Of a DNA stretch of 64,000 nt, positions 55,608-64,000 are shown one piece after another. The stretch covers positions 420,179 to 484,178 of the forward strand of contig JAMPER010000001.1 in NCBI GenBank assembly GCA_023664945.1, given 5' to 3'. The first letter of the stretch is position 1, and each line of letters starts with the position of its first letter. This DNA is from Alistipes senegalensis (lineage in GTDB: Bacteria; Pseudomonadota; Gammaproteobacteria; Burkholderiales; Burkholderiaceae_D). A program made the translations under genes and the position numbers. A model generated the notes under the pieces. That model did no database searches, was not told the origin of the DNA, and saw only the letters and a list, made by a program, of their open reading frames with translations.

Positions 55608-56173
55608 TTTTATATTTGCATGGATTTCACTCTTCCCCGCTTTCCTTTAAGGCGCAGGCGGCAGAGGCTTATATGAAAGAGCATGGGCTGGCCGGCCGGT
55701 TTTTCTGCCCACAGCTGCCGGATTCTCCCATGCAGTCGGTAATGCTGGCTGCCCAGTTCATGGAAGGGTATGAGCCTGGCCGTGTGTTGCTGATAGGTTC
55801 CTCACTGGGCGGATATTATGCCAACTGGCTGGCGGAAAGGTTTGGCTGCAAGGCGGTTTTGCTCAATCCGGTTGTGGATCCCTGGGATATCAAGGCGGAA
55901 AAGAACCTTCCGCCGGACGAGCCTGCTATGGCGGAATGGGCGCTTGGCAGGGAAATGTACGGCCAGGAGCTTCGCCAGCTGCGCGTAATGAAGGTGACGC
56001 GGCCCGAGCGGTATTTTCTGATTGCGGCAACAGGCGATGAGCTGCTGGACTACCGGCAGATGTGCGCGCATTACGAAGGTGTGCGCCAGGTTGTTGTTGA
56101 CGGTGACGACCACAGCCTGAAAGCGTTTCCGGCATATCTGGATGAGATTATTGATTTTTGGCAAACGGCATAA
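55604..56173 (+). CDS. YqiA/YcfP-family alpha/beta-fold esterase
   Basis: This 189-residue alpha/beta hydrolase starts MILYLHGFHSSPLSFKA and has the nucleophile elbow GSSLGGYYA near residue 68, with the later D (TGDELLDY) and H (GDDHSLKAF) of the triad. It corresponds to YqiA-type proteins, small esterases with palmitoyl-CoA or p-nitrophenyl ester activity in vitro. The start overlaps the mpl stop (ATGA). Confidence 0.88.
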   Translation: MILYLHGFHSSPLSFKAQAAEAYMKEHGLAGRFFCPQLPDSPMQSVMLAAQFMEGYEPGRVLLIGSSLGGYYANWLAERFGCKAVLLNPVVDPWDIKAEKNLPPDEPAMAEWALGREMYGQELRQLRVMKVTRPERYFLIAATGDELLDYRQMCAHYEGVRQVVVDGDDHSLKAFPAYLDEIIDFWQTA

Positions 56174-56236
56174 TTTGATCAGGCGCCGGGGTTCCAGAAA
56201 AGGCAGCCGCCGGGACAGGACGAAGAAAAAAGACGC

Positions 56237-58186
56237 ATGAATTTATTTTTTGAGGAATCCGGGGATTTCAGAACCGGAAGCATTCTGGCGCAGGCAGGGG
56301 AAGCTTACCAGGTGGAGCTGCCGGGCGGGAAACGAACGAAGGTTCGTGCAAGGGATGTGCTTTTCAGGTATGAAACCGGCGATCCGGCGCAGTTTATGTC
56401 GGATGCGCAGGCTGTCGAGGCAGAAATTGACCTGGATTTTCTGTGGGAGGTAGCAGGGGAAGAAGAGTTCAGTTTTGCCGAGCTGGGCGCGGAATATTTC
56501 GGCCATGAACCCCGCCCTCATGAGGCGGCAGGCCTGTTGCTTAGGCTGCATGGCGCGCCGATGTATTTTTACAGGAAGGGCAGGGGGCGTTACAAGGCCG
56601 CACCGGAGAAATCGCTCAAGGCGGCGCTGGCAGGCCTGGAAAAGAAAAGGATGCAGGCGGTTATCCAGCAGCAGTATGTTGAGCAAATGCAGTCGGGTAT
56701 TTTCCCCGCGGCGATGAAACCGCTGGCAATGCAGCTGTTGTGCAAGCCGGACAAGAACAGTATGGAATACAAGGCGCTCTCGGAGGCGTGCATGGTTTTG
56801 CAGACGACGCCGGAGCGCCTTATGTTGCAGACAGGGGCGATAGCTTCTCCTTATGATTTGCATTTTTCCCGTTTTCTTTTTGAATATTTCCCGAAAGGGA
56901 CCGCTTTCCCGCCAGGCGGGAAAGCGGTTTCTCTTCCGGATTTGCCGGCAGCCAGGGTAGAGGCTTTTTCCATTGATGATGTGACCACAACCGAGATTGA
57001 CGATGCCTTTTCCGTGACGCGTCTGCCGGATGGAACCGTTCAGGTGGGGATACATATTGCCGTACCTGCGCTGGGTATTGCGCCGGGAGACGAGATGGAT
57101 GCGCTGGCGTACCGGCGGATGTCAACGGTTTATATGCCGGGGGACAAAATTACGATGCTGCCGGATGAGTATGTGCAGGTGTTTACGCTGGGAGCAGGGG
57201 AAAAAAGGCCTGCGGTCAGCCTGTATGCGACGATTGATCCTGTTGATAACCGTCTTGTTGGCACAGAAACACGGCTGGAATGTATCCAGGTCAGCGTGAA
57301 TTTGCGGCATAACGATCTGGATCGGGTTGTGACGGAAGAAAATTTGTCAAAAGGGCAGGGAGATTACCCGCACAAGGATGATATCCAGGTTTTATGGCAG
57401 TGGACGCAGGCGCTGGAGGCTGCACGGATGGCCAAACGCGAGAGTTTTGGCTTGAGCCCGAAGCAAATTCACTATCCGGATTATAATTTTTATATCCAGG
57501 ACGGCAGGGTGGCGATTGAGCCGAGGCTGAGAACGGCACCGCTGGATAGGATTGTGGCGGAACTGATGATTTTTGCGAACAGCACATGGGGACGAATGAT
57601 GCAGGACTGCGGTGTTCCCGGTATTTTCCGCTGCCAGGGAGGAGACAGCCGCGCTTCCCGTTTGGTCCGCCAGCTGGTGCGTATGCAGACGCATGCCGCG
57701 CCGCATCAGGGGCTGGGCGTGGATCAATATGCCTGGAGTACGTCGCCGCTTAGGCGCTATACGGACCTGGTCAACCAGTGGCAGATTTTGTCGTGTATTC
57801 GGGATGGCGTGGCAGCGCCGTTGTCTGCGCCATTCAAGCCCAGGGATGCGCGCCTTTTTGCCATTATCGGCGCGTTTGAGTCGGCTTATACTGCCTATGG
57901 CGATTTTCAGGCAAGGATGGAACGGTACTGGTGTTTGCGCTGGCTTTCGCAAAACGGGATCAGCCAGGCTAGGGCAGTGGTGGCAAGGGATGAAATGGTG
58001 CGGTTGCAGGATATCCCGCTGACTATTTCTTTGCCGGCTGCACGCACGCTGCCCAATGGCACTGAGGTGATGGTGGATTTGCTGCGCCAGGATGAGGTGG
58101 ATTTGTCGGTGGAGGCGCGCCTGGCAGAAGTGTTGACAGCAGTGCCTGCCGCGGAAATGGGGCCGGAAGGTGGCGGGAGCGAATGA
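56237..58186 (+). CDS. RNase II-family exoribonuclease (RNB domain)
   Basis: This 649-residue protein has an RNB catalytic domain with the aspartate cluster in TTTEIDDAFSVTRLPDG, then GIHIAVPALGI, STVYMPGDKITMLP, and the late TSPLRRYTDLVNQWQ motif. The N-terminal part lacks clear RNase R cold-shock repeats, and no S1 domain is obvious at the C-terminus, so it is the shorter RNB type seen in betaproteobacteria. A 3'-5' exoribonuclease role is inferred. It is followed by the TonB-like gene on the same strand. Confidence 0.88.
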   Translation: MNLFFEESGDFRTGSILAQAGEAYQVELPGGKRTKVRARDVLFRYETGDPAQFMSDAQAVEAEIDLDFLWEVAGEEEFSFAELGAEYFGHEPRPHEAAGLLLRLHGAPMYFYRKGRGRYKAAPEKSLKAALAGLEKKRMQAVIQQQYVEQMQSGIFPAAMKPLAMQLLCKPDKNSMEYKALSEACMVLQTTPERLMLQTGAIASPYDLHFSRFLFEYFPKGTAFPPGGKAVSLPDLPAARVEAFSIDDVTTTEIDDAFSVTRLPDGTVQVGIHIAVPALGIAPGDEMDALAYRRMSTVYMPGDKITMLPDEYVQVFTLGAGEKRPAVSLYATIDPVDNRLVGTETRLECIQVSVNLRHNDLDRVVTEENLSKGQGDYPHKDDIQVLWQWTQALEAARMAKRESFGLSPKQIHYPDYNFYIQDGRVAIEPRLRTAPLDRIVAELMIFANSTWGRMMQDCGVPGIFRCQGGDSRASRLVRQLVRMQTHAAPHQGLGVDQYAWSTSPLRRYTDLVNQWQILSCIRDGVAAPLSAPFKPRDARLFAIIGAFESAYTAYGDFQARMERYWCLRWLSQNGISQARAVVARDEMVRLQDIPLTISLPAARTLPNGTEVMVDLLRQDEVDLSVEARLAEVLTAVPAAEMGPEGGGSE

Positions 58187-58275
58187 TTTGCTGTTGCCGG
58201 TTGGGCCAGACTGTTTGGACAGGAAGGGCGTCGGTTTGTGATGTTTTTTTTCGGTGATCTCGCAAAGAGGAAGAA

Positions 58276-59166
58276 TTGACAACTGTTTTTCAGAACCGGG
58301 CGCTGGGGTATGCCGTTTTTGTATCGCTGTTGGTACATGGCGTGCTGATGCTGGTTCGCTTTGTCCCGCCCGGCGCTTTCCGGCTGGCCCCGCCGGAGCC
58401 GTCGCTGGAGGTGGTGCTGGTGAATGCCAGGGATCAGAAAGCGCCGCTGGATCCGCAGGCGCTTGCCCAGGCCAATCTGGATGGCGGCGGCAAGCAGGAG
58501 AAAAATATGCCGCGTTCGCCGCTGCCGGATTCCGGGCGTTTTGCCAGCGGCGATGTGCTGGCTTCTTCGCAGCGGCGGGTTGAGTCACTGGAGAAGGAAC
58601 AGCAACAGCTGGCAGCCAGATTAAAGGACGAGCTGAAGACGCGTCCGGCTGCCGTCAGGGAAAGCGCGCCGGCAAAGGAAGCCGGCAAGGAAGGGGTGAA
58701 ACAGCCGACAGACAGCCGGCAGGCGGTGGCAGGCCGGGCGGCGGCTATTGAAAAGGAGATGGCAGATCAGGGCAGCCGCCCCAAAAAGGTATTTGTGACT
58801 CCCCGTACGCGCGAAGTGGGGCACGCCATGTATTACAAGGCGATGCAGCGAAAGATTGAAAATATCGGCACCCTGAATTTTCCCCAGCGCAATGGAAGAA
58901 AGCTGTATGGGGAATTGACGGTTTTAATACCGGTTTCTCCTGACGGTACGTTGTATGAGAAGGAGGGCGGGCCGCGGGTTGAAAGGCCCTCCGGCAATGC
59001 AGTGCTGGATCAGGCTGCTTTGAGGATTGTCAGGCGGGCCGCGCCTTTTGGCCCTTTCCCGCCGAAGATGCGGGAAGCGTTTGCCGGCAAGATATGGGTG
59101 ATGGTTGCACGTTTTCACTTCACACGGGATGATGCGCTGACAACGGAATCCGGTTCATCGCCCTGA
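58276..59166 (+). CDS. TonB C-terminal-domain protein
   Basis: This 296-residue protein has a short cytoplasmic N-terminus, one membrane helix (GYAVFVSLLVHGVLMLVRFV), a long charged coiled-coil or linker region and a TonB-like C-terminal domain (YGELTVLIPVSPDGTLYE...LDQAALRIVRRAAPFGPFP). It probably spans the periplasm. No exbB or exbD gene is near, so it may serve another function, such as the orphan TonB-like proteins placed before aroE in this group. The start is TTG with a GAGG site five bases before. Confidence 0.8.
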   Translation: MTTVFQNRALGYAVFVSLLVHGVLMLVRFVPPGAFRLAPPEPSLEVVLVNARDQKAPLDPQALAQANLDGGGKQEKNMPRSPLPDSGRFASGDVLASSQRRVESLEKEQQQLAARLKDELKTRPAAVRESAPAKEAGKEGVKQPTDSRQAVAGRAAAIEKEMADQGSRPKKVFVTPRTREVGHAMYYKAMQRKIENIGTLNFPQRNGRKLYGELTVLIPVSPDGTLYEKEGGPRVERPSGNAVLDQAALRIVRRAAPFGPFPPKMREAFAGKIWVMVARFHFTRDDALTTESGSSP

Positions 59167-59205
59167 TGATGGGCTGGTTGGGGATTTCTTTTTGATATAG
59201 GACGC

Positions 59206-60030
59206 ATGAGGTTTATGTCTGATCGTTATGTTGTTGCCGGGAATCCGGTCAAGCACAGCCGATCGCCCGAGATTCACGCCCTGTTTGCGGCACAGACCCG
59301 GCAGGATATGCAATATGGGCGGCTGCTGGCTCCGCTGGAGGGATTTGGGGAAGCGGTACGGCAATTTGTTGCGGAAGGCGGAAAAGGGATGAATGTGACG
59401 GTGCCTTTCAAGCTGGAGGCTTTCCGTCTGGCAACGGCCTTGACGCCCCGCGCGCAGGCGGCAGGCGCTGTCAATACGCTGACGTTTGATAAAGGCGCTG
59501 TTTTGGGCGACAACACGGACGGCAAAGGGTTGATGACGGATATTAAGGTCAATGCGGGAGGTGCCATTGCCGGCGCACGGGTATTGCTCCTGGGGGCCGG
59601 CGGCGCGGCGCGCGGCGTGATGTTGCCGCTGCTTGAGGAAAAACCGGCGCAACTGGTGGTTGCCAACCGCAGCGTGGAGAAGGCAAAGGAGCTGGCTGCG
59701 TATTTCAGCCGGGCTGGCCATGTGGCGGTATCGTCTTTTGATGCGCTCAAAGGGGAATTTGATATTGTTATTAATGCGACATCTGCCGGGTTAAGCGGCG
59801 GTATGCCTGCTGTGCCTGCCGGTATTTTTGCCCGTTCATCACTGGCACTGGATATGGTGTACAGCGACAGCCTGACGCCTTTTCTCCGCTTTGCACAGGA
59901 ACAGGGCGCCCGTGTGCGGGATGGGCTTGGAATGCTGGTTGAACAGGCGGCAGAATCGTTTTTTGTCTGGCGGGGGGTGCGCCCTGATACGAAGCCGGTG
60001 TTTTCCGTGTTGAGGCCGCTTTTGCCATGA
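59206..60030 (+). CDS. aroE: shikimate dehydrogenase
   Basis: AroE reduces 3-dehydroshikimate to shikimate with NADPH. The 274-residue protein has the substrate site [12 protein letters not shown] near residue 15, [12 protein letters not shown] with the catalytic lysine near 68, DNTDGKGLM with the catalytic aspartate near 105, the cofactor loop [18 protein letters not shown] and [10 protein letters not shown]. An ATG three codons downstream is an alternative start. Its stop overlaps mtgA by four bases. Confidence 0.95.
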   Translation: MRFMSDRYVVAGNPVKHSRSPEIHALFAAQTRQDMQYGRLLAPLEGFGEAVRQFVAEGGKGMNVTVPFKLEAFRLATALTPRAQAAGAVNTLTFDKGAVLGDNTDGKGLMTDIKVNAGGAIAGARVLLLGAGGAARGVMLPLLEEKPAQLVVANRSVEKAKELAAYFSRAGHVAVSSFDALKGEFDIVINATSAGLSGGMPAVPAGIFARSSLALDMVYSDSLTPFLRFAQEQGARVRDGLGMLVEQAAESFFVWRGVRPDTKPVFSVLRPLLP

Positions 60031-60818
60031 AGTCGTTTGCGTCGTGGTTATGGCGCGTGCGGTACTGGATTATCTGTGCGCCGGTTGCTGTCTTTTTTGC
60101 GGTTCAGTTGTATTATTTTTGCCAGATTGCCTGGTGGATCCGGTTCAATCCGGCGTCCACGAGCTTTATGCGGCAGCAGCTGGCAGCGCTTCAGAAAGAG
60201 AATCCCCGTGCAACGCTTCAGCATAAGTGGGTGCCTTACGGAAAGATATCGCGTAACCTGAAGCGGGCTGTTATTGCCTCGGAGGATGCCAATTTTTCCT
60301 CGCATGAAGGAGTGGATTGGGAGGCGCTGATGCTGGCTTATGAAAAAAACCTGAAAAAGGGGCGGGTTGTTTCCGGCGGTTCCACTATTACCCAGCAATT
60401 GGCCAAGAATCTGTTTCTTTCCGGCAGCCGCAGTTATTTTCGCAAGATACAGGAGCTGATTATTACGTATATGCTGGAATGGCTGATGGAAAAGGAACGG
60501 ATTTTCGAGATTTATCTGAATGTGGTTGAGTTTGGCAAGGGCATTTTTGGCGCTGAAGCGGCTGCCCGGCATTATTATGGGGTTTCTGCCGCCATGCTGG
60601 GGCCGGAACAGGCGGCCAGGCTGGCGGTGATGCTGCCGAATCCCCGTTATTACGGGACGCTGAAAGATTCGGCCTATCTGGCGCAGCGTACCCGGATTAT
60701 TTTGCAACGAATGGGTTCGGCGGCTTTGCCCAAACCGCCTGATCCGCCTCGGGAAAAGAAACGGACGCGGCAAAAAAACAGCCGTTCTTCGCGGCAAAGA
60801 CTTGCTTCGCCAGTTTGA
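60027..60818 (+). CDS. mtgA: monofunctional biosynthetic peptidoglycan transglycosylase
   Basis: MtgA polymerises lipid II glycan strands. The 263-residue protein has one N-terminal membrane helix ([23 protein letters not shown]) and a GT51 domain with the catalytic glutamate in [33 protein letters not shown] and [23 protein letters not shown] (in two parts), followed by a basic C-terminal tail. It overlaps aroE, the order common in proteobacteria. Confidence 0.95.
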   Translation: MKSFASWLWRVRYWIICAPVAVFFAVQLYYFCQIAWWIRFNPASTSFMRQQLAALQKENPRATLQHKWVPYGKISRNLKRAVIASEDANFSSHEGVDWEALMLAYEKNLKKGRVVSGGSTITQQLAKNLFLSGSRSYFRKIQELIITYMLEWLMEKERIFEIYLNVVEFGKGIFGAEAAARHYYGVSAAMLGPEQAARLAVMLPNPRYYGTLKDSAYLAQRTRIILQRMGSAALPKPPDPPREKKRTRQKNSRSSRQRLASPV

Positions 60819-60938
60819 TGCCAGTAAACTTGCCCTTTCCCTGCGCGCCTGGCTGTGCTTTTTGCCAGAGAAGGACAGGCTGCCGGACGGTGTACGCTTT
60901 GACAGGATGATTGCGCGGGATGCCTGAAAGAATTCCTC

Positions 60939-61901
60939 ATGATCAATGTGTTCATATTGCAGAATGGCCGTTTAAGCCAGGTGCCGATTGATTCCAAGGC
61001 TGACCTGGAAAATGTGGCGCCTGTCTGGGTGGATCTGACGGCCCCGACGGAAGAGGAGCGCCTGTGGGTCGAGAACATTTTCGGCGTGACGATGCCGGAT
61101 GAGGATGATGTCAAGGATATTGAGGCTTCGGCGCGCTATTATGAAGCGGAAAATGGCGATTTGCATCTCAGGACTGATTTCCGGATTGATGATGAGGATG
61201 CCCCGCAGACGGTGACGGTGGCGTTTATTCTGACGCGCGGGATGTTGTTTTCTGTCCATCCGGAGGATTTGCCGGTTTTTCGCCTGGTGAGGATGCGCGC
61301 CCGTTCGCGGCCCGGTTCCATTACGGATTACAAGGATGTGCTTTTGGATTTGTATGCCACTGATGCCGAGTATTCGGCAGATGCCCTGGAGGGGATTTAC
61401 CGCAGCCTTGAGGAAGTGAGCATTCGCGTGTTGCAGGAGACGTTTACAGACCAGGATGCGGCAACGACGCTTTCTGCCATTGCGCGCGAGGAGGATTTGA
61501 ACGGGCGTATTCGCCGCAGTATGATGGATACCCGGCGAGCCGTCAGCTTCCTGATGCGGGGACGGCTCTTAGATGCCGAACAGTTTGAGGAGGCGCGCCA
61601 GATTATGCGGGATATTGAATCGCTGGACGGCCATACTTCTTTTCTGTTTGACAAGATCAACTTCCTGATGGATGCCACGGTGGGTTTTATCAATATCAAC
61701 CAGAACAAGATTATCAAGATTTTCTCGGTTGCCAGCGTGGTTTTTCTGCCGCCTACCTTGATTGCCAGCATTTACGGGATGAATTTCGGGTTCATGCCGG
61801 AGCTGACCTGGGATTGGGGCTATCCTTTTGCCTTGCTTCTCATGTTGGGAAGCGCGCTGGTGCCTTTGTGGTATTTCCGCCGGCGAGGCTGGCTTAACTG
61901 A
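60939..61901 (+). CDS. corA: CorA-family magnesium/cobalt transporter
   Basis: This 320-residue inner-membrane channel has a large cytoplasmic N-terminal domain and two C-terminal helices, the first ending in the selectivity motif YGMNFGFMPEL and the second being YPFALLLMLGSALVPLWYF. It carries Mg2+, Co2+ or Ni2+. The 121-base gap upstream holds no clear promoter or riboswitch. Its 3' end overlaps the convergent radical SAM gene by eight bases. Confidence 0.93.
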   Translation: MINVFILQNGRLSQVPIDSKADLENVAPVWVDLTAPTEEERLWVENIFGVTMPDEDDVKDIEASARYYEAENGDLHLRTDFRIDDEDAPQTVTVAFILTRGMLFSVHPEDLPVFRLVRMRARSRPGSITDYKDVLLDLYATDAEYSADALEGIYRSLEEVSIRVLQETFTDQDAATTLSAIAREEDLNGRIRRSMMDTRRAVSFLMRGRLLDAEQFEEARQIMRDIESLDGHTSFLFDKINFLMDATVGFININQNKIIKIFSVASVVFLPPTLIASIYGMNFGFMPELTWDWGYPFALLLMLGSALVPLWYFRRRGWLN

Positions 61902-63426
61902 TTTTCGATGCGTTGTCCGGCGCGGCAGCCTGCGCCATGTGGCGGGACTGGCGCACATGGGCCTGCCCGGGTTTGCCGGAACCGGGCGCGCTCAGCTCTT
62001 CCTGTTTGCGGATTTTCCCAGCGTAATCCTGCCCGATCATGATGCGTACCTGTTCGGCGGGTTCGCCTTGCAGGATCAGCCATTCCGTTATTTTTGCCGC
62101 CAGCCTGTCAAGCGCAATGCCGTAGGTTGTTTTGCCGGTTTCATAAAGCCAGTCGGATAATGCCATGAAGCGTTCAAAGGGATTGTTCCCCAGAATAAGG
62201 GGAAGGGTTTTCCCAAAGCGGCCGGAATTGGCGACAAGATCCCAGAACCGGGCAAAGCGGGTCATGCGCTGCATGGTAAAAAAATCAATATCTGCCGTTG
62301 ACAGGATGCTGTAGGGCGGGGAAGGGTCAAAGACCAGTTTGAATGATTCGGTATGGCGCAAAATGGGGGTGCCGCGCAGGCGCTTGAGCAGGCCGACCTG
62401 TATTTCATGCGGCTGCATGTGAACCAGGCGGTTGAATCCCGAGGCAAAGCTTTCCAGCGTTTCTCCGGGCAGCCCCATGATCAGGTCGGTATGGAGGTGA
62501 GCCTGCGTGTGGGTTCTGAGCCACCGGATGTTGGTTTCGCTTTTTGCGTTGTCCTGTTTCCGGCTGATGAGCGACTGGACTTCGGGGTTGAAGGTTTGGA
62601 TACCGATTTCCATTTGCAGGGTGCCGGCCGGAAATTGCTGGAGCGCTGTTTTCAGGGCATCCGGCAGCCGGTCGGGGATAACTTCGAAGTGAACAAAGAC
62701 CGGGCCGGCCGGATTGGAATGGATTTTATCCAGGAAGAAGTGGAGGATTTTGAGGCAGGTTGCCGTATTGAGGTTAAAGGTGCGGTCAACGAATTTGAAG
62801 CTTCTCGCACCGCGCCTGTAGAGTTTTTCCATTTCGGCAAGGAAGCGTTCTGTATCGAAGGCCCAGGCGGTTTTGTCCAGCGAGGAAAGGCAGAATTCAC
62901 AGCGGAAGGGACAGCCGCGCGAGGCTTCCACATACAGGGTGCGGTGGGCAATGTCCTCATCGCTGTACAGGTGATAGGGCATGGCAATATTTTCCATGGC
63001 GAGGCGTTTGCCGGTATGGATTTTTCCGGCAGGCGGGCGGCCGTGCAGGATTTGCGCGCACAGCTCGGGCAAGGTGGCTTCTCCCCATCCGGTAATGATG
63101 TAATCGGCTGTTTGCGCAAGGGGCCGGGAGGCGGTTTCATGGGAAATTTCCGGCCCGCCAAGTATGACCGGCGTTTCAGGGGAGAGGGCTTTCAGGAGCG
63201 GAACCAGGCGGGATATGGTTTCTACATTCCAGATATAGACGCCCAGGCAGATGATGGACGGGGAGAAGGACAGTATTTTTTCTGCGGCGGCAATGGCAGA
63301 GATGCCGGTTGTCATTTCCAGTATGCGGGTGCGGGAGGCGTATGCCCCCATGTTGGCATGCAGGTAACGCAGGCCCAGCGAGCTATGCGCGTAACGGGCG
63401 TTGAAGGTGGCAAGCAGGATGGTCAT
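61894..63426 (-). CDS. B12-binding-type radical SAM protein
   Basis: This 510-residue protein has an N-terminal cobalamin-binding-like Rossmann domain (about 1-130, with VILGGPEIS), then a radical SAM domain with the cluster cysteines C172, C176 and C179 (GCPFRCEFC), a TLQMEIGIQTFNPEV block and LIMGLPGETLESF, and a DUF4080-like C-terminal part. Members may methylate unknown substrates; the reaction here is not known. The cobalamin site may be degenerate, as no clear DxHxxG is seen. Confidence 0.88.
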   Translation of the reverse strand: MTILLATFNARYAHSSLGLRYLHANMGAYASRTRILEMTTGISAIAAAEKILSFSPSIICLGVYIWNVETISRLVPLLKALSPETPVILGGPEISHETASRPLAQTADYIITGWGEATLPELCAQILHGRPPAGKIHTGKRLAMENIAMPYHLYSDEDIAHRTLYVEASRGCPFRCEFCLSSLDKTAWAFDTERFLAEMEKLYRRGARSFKFVDRTFNLNTATCLKILHFFLDKIHSNPAGPVFVHFEVIPDRLPDALKTALQQFPAGTLQMEIGIQTFNPEVQSLISRKQDNAKSETNIRWLRTHTQAHLHTDLIMGLPGETLESFASGFNRLVHMQPHEIQVGLLKRLRGTPILRHTESFKLVFDPSPPYSILSTADIDFFTMQRMTRFARFWDLVANSGRFGKTLPLILGNNPFERFMALSDWLYETGKTTYGIALDRLAAKITEWLILQGEPAEQVRIMIGQDYAGKIRKQEELSAPGSGKPGQAHVRQSRHMAQAAAPDNASKIS

Positions 63427-63566
63427 GAGATATCAGTTTTGGGATGGGGATGGCAGGTAAGGCGGATATCCCCGCCGTAATGGGATTGCATGGTATTTGC
63501 CGGACAAGCCGGGTGCGTTTTTCTACGGCAAAATTTTTTATTATTGCCCATTCGGGAATCGTAAAA

Positions 63567-63580
63567 TTGACTTGAGTCAA
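63567..63580. promoter_or_regulatory. FNR-box-like palindrome
   Basis: TTGACTTGAGTCAA is a 14-base palindrome of the form TTGAC-N4-GTCAA, one base per half-site away from the FNR/ANR consensus TTGAT-N4-ATCAA. It lies 141 bases upstream of the radical SAM gene start and 382 bases before the CoA-transferase start. It may be a binding site for a Crp/FNR-type regulator; which gene it serves is unclear. Confidence 0.4.
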
Positions 63581-63744
63581 GAATATATCAAAGCGGTAGC
63601 AGATATGATAGCAATTGACTTTTTGCCTTATCGGGAGACCGTTTGTTTTTGTGAAGGCAAGGTATCATTGGAGCGAGAAACGGAATCCGTTATATCCATG
63701 AGTGCAGCAGCGGACATTGGCCTGGCTTATCCTGACAGGGCTGT

Positions 63745-63779
63745 CCCGTCCACAAGACGGGGAGCCTGCGGGCTTTTTT
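63745..63779 (+). terminator. orphan intrinsic terminator (possible attenuator or small-RNA end)
   Basis: Two adjacent hairpins are seen: CCCGTC (63745-63750) with GACGGG (63756-63761), then AGCC-TGCG-GGCT (63763-63774), whose TGCG loop is of the stable UNCG type, followed directly by a T-run to 63779. No gene on the plus strand ends nearby: the closest upstream coding end on that strand is corA at 61901. Confidence 0.75.
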
Positions 63780-63961
63780 CTTTTTCCTGTTATTTTGGCT
63801 TTTATCTCCGGGCTTTGTCTGGTTTGGTATTGGGCAGGCAAGCGGGGAAAAGCGTGTGCAGGGAAAAGGGGGCACCAGGATCGCACAATGAGAATGAGGT
63901 ATAAAAAATCAGGCAGTACTGAAAGACAAAGAGCAACGACAAACCAACTGGAGGAAAAACC

Positions 63962-64000
63962 ATGGGAAGCAAAGCATTATCCGGAGTAAGAATCCTGGAC
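63962..64000 (+). CDS. start of a likely CaiB/BaiF-family CoA-transferase, 3'-truncated
   Basis: Only 13 codons are in the window: MGSKALSGVRILD. The pattern A-L-x-G-[IV]-R-[IV]-L-D is the usual N-terminus of class III (CaiB/BaiF) CoA-transferases, the family of formyl-CoA:oxalate CoA-transferase. A very good ribosome site (GGAGG, 63951-63955, then seven bases) precedes the ATG. The identification rests on the N-terminus only and the substrate cannot be told. Confidence 0.55.
   Translation, partial: MGSKALSGVRILD

Larger units (their letters stand above)
63427..63961. other. intergenic region with orphan terminator before the CoA-transferase gene
   Basis: This 535-base gap separates divergent genes. 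It holds the palindrome TTGAC-N4-GTCAA at 63567-63580, a second TTGACT at 63615-63620, and a complete intrinsic terminator at 63745-63779 about 180 bases before the next start. Open frames here have no recognisable protein features. A leader RNA or small RNA on the plus strand would explain the terminator. Confidence 0.55.

Noticed and set aside
63745-63761. Guanidine-type riboswitch, because of the ACAAGACGG string
   Set aside because: The string is shared, but the pairing partners and pseudoknot of that class cannot be built here; the hairpin is better read as part of a terminator.
63497-63904. 135-codon open frame in the last intergenic region
   Set aside because: It crosses the orphan terminator, has no recognisable family and a composition unlike neighbouring proteins.
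1-64000. CRISPR array, insertion sequence, prophage or defence island
   Set aside because: No repeat-spacer pattern, transposase, integrase or defence-gene motif was seen in any stretch; almost all genes are core functions in familiar order.

Overview
The window is a dense, housekeeping-type chromosomal segment from a betaproteobacterium. Its neighbourhoods match the usual order in Burkholderiales: cmk-rpsA-ihfB-lapA-lapB-hldA, zapB/zapA followed by 6S RNA, rpe-gph-trpE, rsmB-DUF4390-ntrY-ntrX, ffs-dnaX-ybaB-recR, and aroQ-accB-accC-prmA-zinc-ribbon protein. Base composition looks moderate rather than the very high G+C of most Burkholderiales. With the CoA-transferase-like start at the right edge, this makes an Oxalobacteraceae member such as Oxalobacter a reasonable guess, but that is inference. 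I see no prophage, insertion sequence, CRISPR array, integrase, tRNA or 16S/23S/5S rRNA gene.

Left part (1-17.5 kb): the C-terminal part of a UvrD helicase; a minus-strand run for lipopolysaccharide supply and control, S1, IHF-beta and CMP kinase; plus-strand zapB-like/zapA, 6S RNA and its terminator. Then comes a long minus-strand series folD / oligopeptidase A-holC-unknown / dadA-YchJ-like-bioA-bioD-bioB, and a cold-shock gene. Middle (17.8-38.8 kb): clpS-clpA; an orphan polyferredoxin membrane protein; def-fmt-AtaL-like; dprA and topB; an aldo/keto reductase; the minus-strand chain rpe-gph-trpE-rsmB-DUF4390-ntrY-ntrX; mltA and a universal stress protein. Right part (39-64 kb): an acetyltransferase; an AT-rich gap with DnaA-box-like sites in front of priA; a lytic transglycosylase; the 4.5S RNA gene and dnaX-ybaB-recR-cysM-rpsT; the accBC/aroQ/prmA cluster; mpl-yqiA; an RNase II-type gene, a TonB-like gene, aroE-mtgA, corA, a B12-type radical SAM gene; and the first 13 codons of a likely CaiB/BaiF CoA-transferase.

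The genes are mostly core functions: replication and repair (uvrD, dprA, topB, priA, dnaX, holC, recR), envelope building (hldA, lapAB, mltA, mtgA, mpl), translation (rpsA, rpsT, def, fmt, rsmB, prmA), biotin synthesis and the biotin-dependent carboxylase that uses it (bioADB, accBC), one-carbon and aromatic metabolism (folD, aroE, aroQ, trpE), and protein quality control (clpSA, prlC). Many neighbours share four-base ATGA stop/start overlaps, so translational coupling is common. The most interesting non-genic signals are a likely programmed -1 frameshift site inside dnaX, the DnaA-box/AT-rich block before priA, and an orphan intrinsic terminator (possible leader or small RNA) before the final gene.
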